Both the position numbers and the translations under genes were made by a program. This document shows, one piece after another, positions 59,596 to 64,000 of a DNA stretch of 64,000 bases (position 1 is the stretch's first letter; every line of letters begins with the position of its first letter). Origin of the DNA: CAWCKS01 sp963796195 (GTDB lineage: Bacteria; Pseudomonadota; Alphaproteobacteria; Rhizobiales; Xanthobacteraceae); the NCBI GenBank assembly GCA_963796195.1, contig CAWCKS010000002.1, positions 248,001 to 312,000 of the forward strand, read 5' to 3'. The notes beneath the pieces are model-generated. The model saw nothing but the letters and a program-made list of their open reading frames with translations, did no database searches and was not told the DNA's origin.

Positions 59596-60288
59596 TCACA
59601 CCTGCTGAAATGACGGCCCGATGACCTCGATCAGCTCGATCGGGCCGCCCGGCCGTTCATCGTCAAATGCGCCGATGACAAGCCGGCCGGTCTGCCACGC
59701 CAGCGTGTCGAGGTCGGTGCGGCCATCAAGCAGTTTTGGTCCGTCGCGAAACGGATGATGGCCGTGCACGACATGACGTTCGCCATGGCCGGAGGCGTCA
59801 TCGGCTGCATAACGTTTGGTCAGCAGCGTGGTCTCGTCCTGGGCATCCAGCGCCCGCGCCGGATCGACGCCGGCATGGACATAGACGCGATGCGCGTCGA
59901 TGTAGATCGTCTGCAGACGCTCAAGCCAGGCACGATGGGCGTCAGGCACGATCGTCAGGTCCGGAATGTGATCCAACTGCGGGGCATAGGAGCGCAGCGT
60001 TGCCTCGCCGCCATTCGCGAGCCATTGCGGCAGCTTGCCTGGATCACGCAAGGCATCAAGCATGAAGCCGTCGTGGTTGCCCTTCAGGTAAACCATCCGC
60101 CATGCCGGATCGAACCCGGCGACCAGCCGCGCGATCACTTGCGCGCTCGCGGGCCCCTTGTTGACGTAGTCGCCGAGCAACACGACGGTCGCTGCCCCGC
60201 CGCGCGTGCGCGCGGCTATGGCGTCCACGGCGAGATCGAGCAGATCGCGGCGGCCGTGCAGATCGGGAATGGCGTAGGTCCTGTCCAT
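59596..60288 (-). CDS. Metallophosphoesterase (PP2A-like serine/threonine phosphatase fold)
   Basis: 230 residues. Metal motifs in order: AIPDLHGR (residues 5-12), GDYVNKGP, YLKGNHDGFM, and VVHGHHPF. The ATG at 60288 (MDRTYAIPDLHG) puts the first motif at the very N-terminus as in this family; the upstream ATG at 60309 is less likely. Substrate may be a phosphoprotein or nucleotide such as Ap4A; not determinable. Confidence 0.9.
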   Translation of the reverse strand: MDRTYAIPDLHGRRDLLDLAVDAIAARTRGGAATVVLLGDYVNKGPASAQVIARLVAGFDPAWRMVYLKGNHDGFMLDALRDPGKLPQWLANGGEATLRSYAPQLDHIPDLTIVPDAHRAWLERLQTIYIDAHRVYVHAGVDPARALDAQDETTLLTKRYAADDASGHGERHVVHGHHPFRDGPKLLDGRTDLDTLAWQTGRLVIGAFDDERPGGPIELIEVIGPSFQQV

Positions 60289-60408
60289 GTCGGCTTGATG
60301 ATAGACCAACTCGACACATCCGTGTGACGCAACGTCGTTGCGGCTCCGTCCTTACTTGATTTTTTCAGCCAATAGGGCGAACACGAGTTGGTCCCATTGG
60401 TGCAAGCG

Positions 60409-62169
60409 ATGACGTCGACCACTTTTTTTATTGAAGCGCCGCCGCGGTGGCGCGCCTTTGTCAGGGCCCGCGAAACCTCGCTGGTGCTGATTGCACTCGT
60501 CGTGGGCGTGCTCGGCGGCCTCCTGGTCGCCGGCATGAGCGCGGCGGTAAACCTGCTGCACATGGCGTTCTTCAACCTGCACTATGGCGAACGGTTGTCG
60601 GCGCAACCCTCGATCGACCCCTGGCGCGCGCTGGTGGTGCCGACCGCGGGCGGCTTCCTGCTCGGCCTGTCGCTTCTGCTGGTGCAACGTTTCCGCCCCA
60701 AGCGCGAGATCGACCCGATCGAAGCCAACGCGCTGCATGGCGGGCGGATGTCATTTCGCGGCAGCATTATCGTGGCATTGCAGACGATCTGGTCGAGCGG
60801 GGTTGGCGCCTCGGTCGGCCTCGAAGCCGGCTATACCCAGCTCGTCAGCGGTGTCGCCGCCTCGATCGGCCGCGCCTTCCACCTGCGGCGCGTCGACCAG
60901 CGCACGATTGTCGGCTGCGGCGCCGCGGCGGCCATCGCCGGCGCGTTCGAAGCGCCGCTGGCGGGCGCGTTCTACGCGTTCGAGCTGATCGTCGGTGGCT
61001 ACACCCCGGCGAGCCTGACGCCGATCGGCGTCTCCGCGCTCGGCGGCTTTGTGGTCGCCAAGTATTTCTCGCCGCTAACGCTCGGCATCGTCGTCAACCA
61101 GATCGGCGAGGTGCGCGGCCGCGACCTTGCGATCGCGACCCTGCTCGGCCTGCTCGCTGCGCTGACCGGCATTGTCATCATGCGCGGCGTCGCCCTGATC
61201 GAAACCGGACTCGCGAAGATCCGGCTATGGCCGCCGTTGCGGCCGGCCGTTGGTGGCCTTGTGGTGGGCGCATTGGCGCTGGTCACGCCGGAGGTGATGT
61301 CGTCCGGCCACGGCGCGCTGCACCTCAACAGCATGGTTGGGCCACCCGTGCTGTTTATCATCACCGTGTACGCACTGAAGATCATCGCCTCGATGGTGTC
61401 GCTCGGCTCGGGCTTCCGCGGCGGCCTGTTCTTTGCCTCGCTGCTGCTCGGCTCACTCGGCGGCGAAATGTTCGCCAAGGGACTGAATTTCCTTTGGCCC
61501 TCGCTGCTGCTGGATCCGACGCTTTATTCGGTGGTCGGCATGGGCGCGCTGTCGGCCTCGGTGATCGGCGGCCCGCTGACCATGACCTTCATCGCGCTGG
61601 AGGCGACCGGCAACCTCTGGCTCACCACCGCCGTGCTGATCGCGGTCATCATCTCCACGCAGATCACGCGCGAATTGTTCGGCTATTCATTTGCGACCTG
61701 GCGCATGCATCTGCGTGGCGAAACCATCCGCAGCGCCGCCGACATCGGCTGGATCCGCGACCTCACGGTCGCTGCATTGATGCGACGCGATTTCGCGACC
61801 GTCGAGCTTGGCACCTCGATCGAGGATTTTCGCAAAAAATTCCCGCTGGCGACCTGGTCCCAGGTGGTGGCGGTCGATGCCAAGGGCGACTATGCCGGCA
61901 TCATCGTGGTCGCCGACGCCCATGGCGCCAGCGATCACAAGGTCTCGAGCCTGAAGGATATCCTGCGCGACCGAACCACGACGCTGCTGCCGCAGATGAA
62001 CATCCAGCAGGCGGCGGCTGCGTTCGACCAGGCCGAAGCCGAGGCGCTGGCGGTGGTCGAGAGCGCGGAGCAGCCGAAGGTCGTGGGCATTCTCACCGAG
62101 GCCTACACGCTGCGGCGCTATGCCGAGGAGTCGGAGAAACGACGACGCGACCTGTCCGGCGAGCAGTGA
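60409..62169 (+). CDS. Chloride channel (CLC) family protein with CBS domains
   Basis: 586 residues. About ten to eleven helices with the CLC signatures SSGVGASVGLEAGYTQ (near residue 128; the Glu is at the gating position), EAPLAGAFYAFEL and GSGFRGGLFFASLLLGSLG. The C-terminal 140 residues hold two CBS domains (TVAALMRRDFATVELGTSI, then AVVESAEQPKVVGILTEAY). It may be a Cl-/H+ exchanger or a channel; the first motif differs from the GREGP of ClcA, so the mode is open. The ATG at 60409 is preferred over an upstream TTG. Confidence 0.9.
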   Translation: MTSTTFFIEAPPRWRAFVRARETSLVLIALVVGVLGGLLVAGMSAAVNLLHMAFFNLHYGERLSAQPSIDPWRALVVPTAGGFLLGLSLLLVQRFRPKREIDPIEANALHGGRMSFRGSIIVALQTIWSSGVGASVGLEAGYTQLVSGVAASIGRAFHLRRVDQRTIVGCGAAAAIAGAFEAPLAGAFYAFELIVGGYTPASLTPIGVSALGGFVVAKYFSPLTLGIVVNQIGEVRGRDLAIATLLGLLAALTGIVIMRGVALIETGLAKIRLWPPLRPAVGGLVVGALALVTPEVMSSGHGALHLNSMVGPPVLFIITVYALKIIASMVSLGSGFRGGLFFASLLLGSLGGEMFAKGLNFLWPSLLLDPTLYSVVGMGALSASVIGGPLTMTFIALEATGNLWLTTAVLIAVIISTQITRELFGYSFATWRMHLRGETIRSAADIGWIRDLTVAALMRRDFATVELGTSIEDFRKKFPLATWSQVVAVDAKGDYAGIIVVADAHGASDHKVSSLKDILRDRTTTLLPQMNIQQAAAAFDQAEAEALAVVESAEQPKVVGILTEAYTLRRYAEESEKRRRDLSGEQ

Positions 62170-62250
62170 TGGCCGGACTGCTTGAATTGCGCGGCAAACG
62201 TGGGAGAATATCAGCTCTGACTAGCGCCAGCGTCAGGAGCTGATCAGCCG

Positions 62251-62559
62251 ATGCCCAACGGAACAGTCGTCAAGCCGCGAACCAAGCCCAAGACCAAGGT
62301 CGAGCGGCCGAAGCTTCATAAAGTGATCCTTGTCAACGACGACTACACGCCGCGCGAGTTCGTCGTCACCATCCTGAAGGGCGAGTTCAAGATGACCGAG
62401 GACCAGGCCTACAAGGTGATGATCACCGCGCACCGCAGGGGTGTCTGCGTGGTCGCGGTCTATACCCGCGACGTCGCCGAGACCAAGGCGACCCGTGCCA
62501 CCGACGCCGGCCGCGCCAAGGGCTATCCGCTGCTGTTCACGACCGAGCCGGAGGAGTAG
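62251..62559 (+). CDS. clpS: ATP-dependent Clp protease adapter ClpS
   Basis: 102 residues. The core LHKVILVNDDYTPREFVV and the helix TEDQAYKVMITAHRRGVCVVAV form the N-end rule recognition fold; the substrate pocket residues (NDDYT at 29-33, H-rich helix) are present. It delivers N-degron substrates to ClpA, which is not in the window. It follows the CLC gene after 81 bp. Confidence 0.95.
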   Translation: MPNGTVVKPRTKPKTKVERPKLHKVILVNDDYTPREFVVTILKGEFKMTEDQAYKVMITAHRRGVCVVAVYTRDVAETKATRATDAGRAKGYPLLFTTEPEE

Positions 62560-62569
62560 GCCACTATTT

Positions 62570-62712
62570 GGTCGTCCTCGCGAACGCGGGGACCCATACG
62601 CCGCAGCGCGCATGAGACGGCTGACCTGAGTGAGCTAGACATTTTCTTCGACCGGCTCTGCACCCGACAACATGCGCAGGGGTTATGGGTCCCCGCGTTC
62701 GCGGGGACGACC
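62570..62712. repeat. Polar two-hairpin element, copy 5 (opposite polarity)
   Basis: GGTCGTCCTCGCGAACGCGGGG, then ACCCATACGCCGCAG at the left and GCGCAGGGGTTATGGG at the right, before CCCCGCGTTCGCGGGGACGACC. The inner flanks are swapped compared with copies 1-4, so the element is inserted in the other direction. Confidence 0.85.
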
Positions 62713-62723
62713 ACCTTTCGTGG

Positions 62724-63134
62724 TTACGCCGCCTTCTCCCCCAGCCTGTCCAGCGTCCGCTTCATCGCCGCCATGGCCTGCGTGATCATGCCATCGATCG
62801 CCTCGCGCATTTCGTTGGGCAAGAGGTCGCAAATCCAGACGATGCGCGAGCCACCGCCCGGCTCGGCAAACACCTGTGCCGACGCATTGTGATGGCTGAG
62901 GCGACCGCCGCTCGCCGACCAGGCGATCCGCATCACCTTGTCATCGAGATCGACGATCGCTTCGCGGGCGACAACGCCGTTGCCGAAGGTCACGATGCGG
63001 GCGCCGGGCTCGAGCCTGGTGTCGACGACAAAGCCCGGCACCAGCCGTTCATGCAGCGCGCCGACGTCGCGCATTGCATCCCAGGCTTGTGCCGGACTGG
63101 CCTTGACCTGAATTTCCTGCCGAATTGAAGCCAT
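62724..63134 (-). CDS. SRPBCC family protein
   Basis: 136 residues, START/Bet v1-like fold: IRQEIQVKASPAQAWDAMRD at the N-terminus, GNGVVAREAIVDLDDKVMRI in the sheet, and the C-terminal helix EMREAIDGMITQAMAAMKRT. Such proteins bind hydrophobic ligands or polyketide-like compounds; no ligand known. It stands alone on the minus strand. Confidence 0.88.
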   Translation of the reverse strand: MASIRQEIQVKASPAQAWDAMRDVGALHERLVPGFVVDTRLEPGARIVTFGNGVVAREAIVDLDDKVMRIAWSASGGRLSHHNASAQVFAEPGGGSRIVWICDLLPNEMREAIDGMITQAMAAMKRTLDRLGEKAA

Positions 63135-63324
63135 CTGTTATTCCTCTTGGCTAGCGTGAGCGACGCTTGGGGTCGCATCTGCATTGGAGCTAGCAAACAG
63201 CCGCTCGAACTGCTGGCCGGATTCGGACACCATCACTTTGTGGGTCGCAGGCAGGCTCGGCTGAGGTAACGAAAGCAGTTACCTCACGCTGCTGACAGAA
63301 GCTGGCGCGCCACGGTTGCGCACG

Positions 63325-64000
63325 ATGGCGGCGATTGCGCACAATCCAAAAATGCTCTCTCCGAAACGGCTGCCCTTCTTCTACGGCTGGATTGTCGTCG
63401 GCGTCGCGTTCGTGACCATGGCGATCGGCGTCAATGCGCGCACCGCATTCTCGCTGTTGTTCGCGCCGCTGATCGACGAGTTCGGCTGGCAGCGCGGGCT
63501 GACCGCCGGCGCATTCTCATTCGGCTTTGCGACCTCCGCAGTGTTGAGCCCGTTGATGGGCCGCCTGATGGATCGCTCCGGTCCGCGCGTCGTGATGGAA
63601 CTCGGCGTCGCACTGATGGCCGTGGGCCTGTTGCTTGCGCCGCTCACCACACAACCCTGGCATCTCTATCTGACCATCGGCGCGCTGGTCGGTGGCGGGA
63701 GTGTTTGCGTCAGCTATTCCGGGCAATCGTTGTTCTTGCCGAACTGGTTTGTACGGCGCAGGGGCTTTGCCATCAGCCTCGCCTTCTCCGGCGTCGGCAT
63801 CGGCTCGATCGTGTTGTTGCCGTGGTTCCAGCTCCTGATCGAGCGCTCGGGCTGGCGCACCGCCTGCGTCATTCTGGGCGTCGTGTTGCTCGTGGTGCTG
63901 GCGCCGATCAACCTGTTGCTGCACCGGCGGCCAGAGGATATCGGCCTGCATCCCGACGGCGACGACGGCCCGGCGGCAAGCGCGGTGCGCGCCGCCAACA
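63325..64000 (+). CDS. MFS transporter, N-terminal part (cut by window edge)
   Basis: 225 codons are visible and the frame is open to the last base, so the C-terminal half lies outside. Start ATG 63325; a second in-frame ATG at 63352 (MLSPKRLPFFYGW) is just before the first helix and may be the real start. Six hydrophobic segments are seen, with the MFS loop motif GRLMDRSGPRVVM between helices 2 and 3. The YGWIVVG start is typical of the oxalate/formate-like MFS group; the substrate is unknown. Confidence 0.88.
   Translation, partial: MAAIAHNPKMLSPKRLPFFYGWIVVGVAFVTMAIGVNARTAFSLLFAPLIDEFGWQRGLTAGAFSFGFATSAVLSPLMGRLMDRSGPRVVMELGVALMAVGLLLAPLTTQPWHLYLTIGALVGGGSVCVSYSGQSLFLPNWFVRRRGFAISLAFSGVGIGSIVLLPWFQLLIERSGWRTACVILGVVLLVVLAPINLLLHRRPEDIGLHPDGDDGPAASAVRAAN

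Overview
The window is high-GC alphaproteobacterial DNA whose gene content and order fit the Bradyrhizobium / Nitrobacteraceae lineage. On the minus strand from 14.9 kb to 2.1 kb runs a TCA block: mdh, sucC, a DUF1579 gene, sucD, sucA (odhA), sucB (odhB), a DUF4160/DUF2442 pair, a LysE exporter, an SDR, lpdA and a small membrane protein. Placement is by protein family recognition; no database was searched.

Region by region: 0-2 kb, two tandem polysaccharide deacetylase genes (the first cut by the window edge) and a GFA protein. 2-15 kb, the 2-oxoglutarate dehydrogenase / succinyl-CoA synthetase / malate dehydrogenase block. 15-25.4 kb, zapE, thpR, a TesA-type esterase divergent from a LolD/FtsX-like ABC exporter, a BAX-inhibitor-1 protein, a GNAT acetyltransferase, DUF2794, a putative small RNA, an acetamidase/formamidase and a DUF1223 protein. 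25.5-31.5 kb, acnA divergent from the cytochrome c maturation genes ccmABCDG. 31.6-39.8 kb, an HhH protein, yciB, ftsY, a pseudouridine synthase, mtaB, dapF, two exported proteins (GyrI-like and SIMPL) and an MBL-fold hydrolase. 40.1-46.1 kb, ffh-rpsP-rimM-trmD-rplS, a VOC protein and leuC. 46-57.4 kb, mixed accessory genes (MpaB/DUF2236, MAPEG, a histone-H1-like protein, a YcaQ-type protein, SDR, UspA, cytochrome c, MATE, thiolase plus DUF35). 57.5-64 kb, a large FG-GAP-repeat metalloprotease, a metallophosphoesterase, a CLC channel, clpS, an SRPBCC protein and a partial MFS transporter.

Two things dominate beyond ordinary gene content. First, about 21 genes have reading frames broken by single-base indels, mostly insertions, although protein similarity continues on both sides. 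They include genes expected to be essential or central (sucA, sucB, sucD, acnA, dapF, trmD, leuC, all ccm genes). This looks like consensus sequence error rather than gene decay; such genes are annotated over their full extent as one CDS with the break described. The density peaks at 24-31.4 kb and is near zero at 0-7 kb, 13-23 kb, 31.5-36 kb and 57.5-64 kb.

Second, the intergenic DNA is packed with dispersed palindromic repeats of several families. The most distinctive is a polar element of about 140 bp made of two GTCCCCGC-type hairpins in inverted orientation, with five clear copies and two variants. I see no tRNA, rRNA, CRISPR array, prophage or insertion sequence. The best candidates for something undescribed are a structured-RNA locus at 23.4-23.57 kb with mutually exclusive pairings, and the repeat families themselves; there is no convincing large novel gene system.
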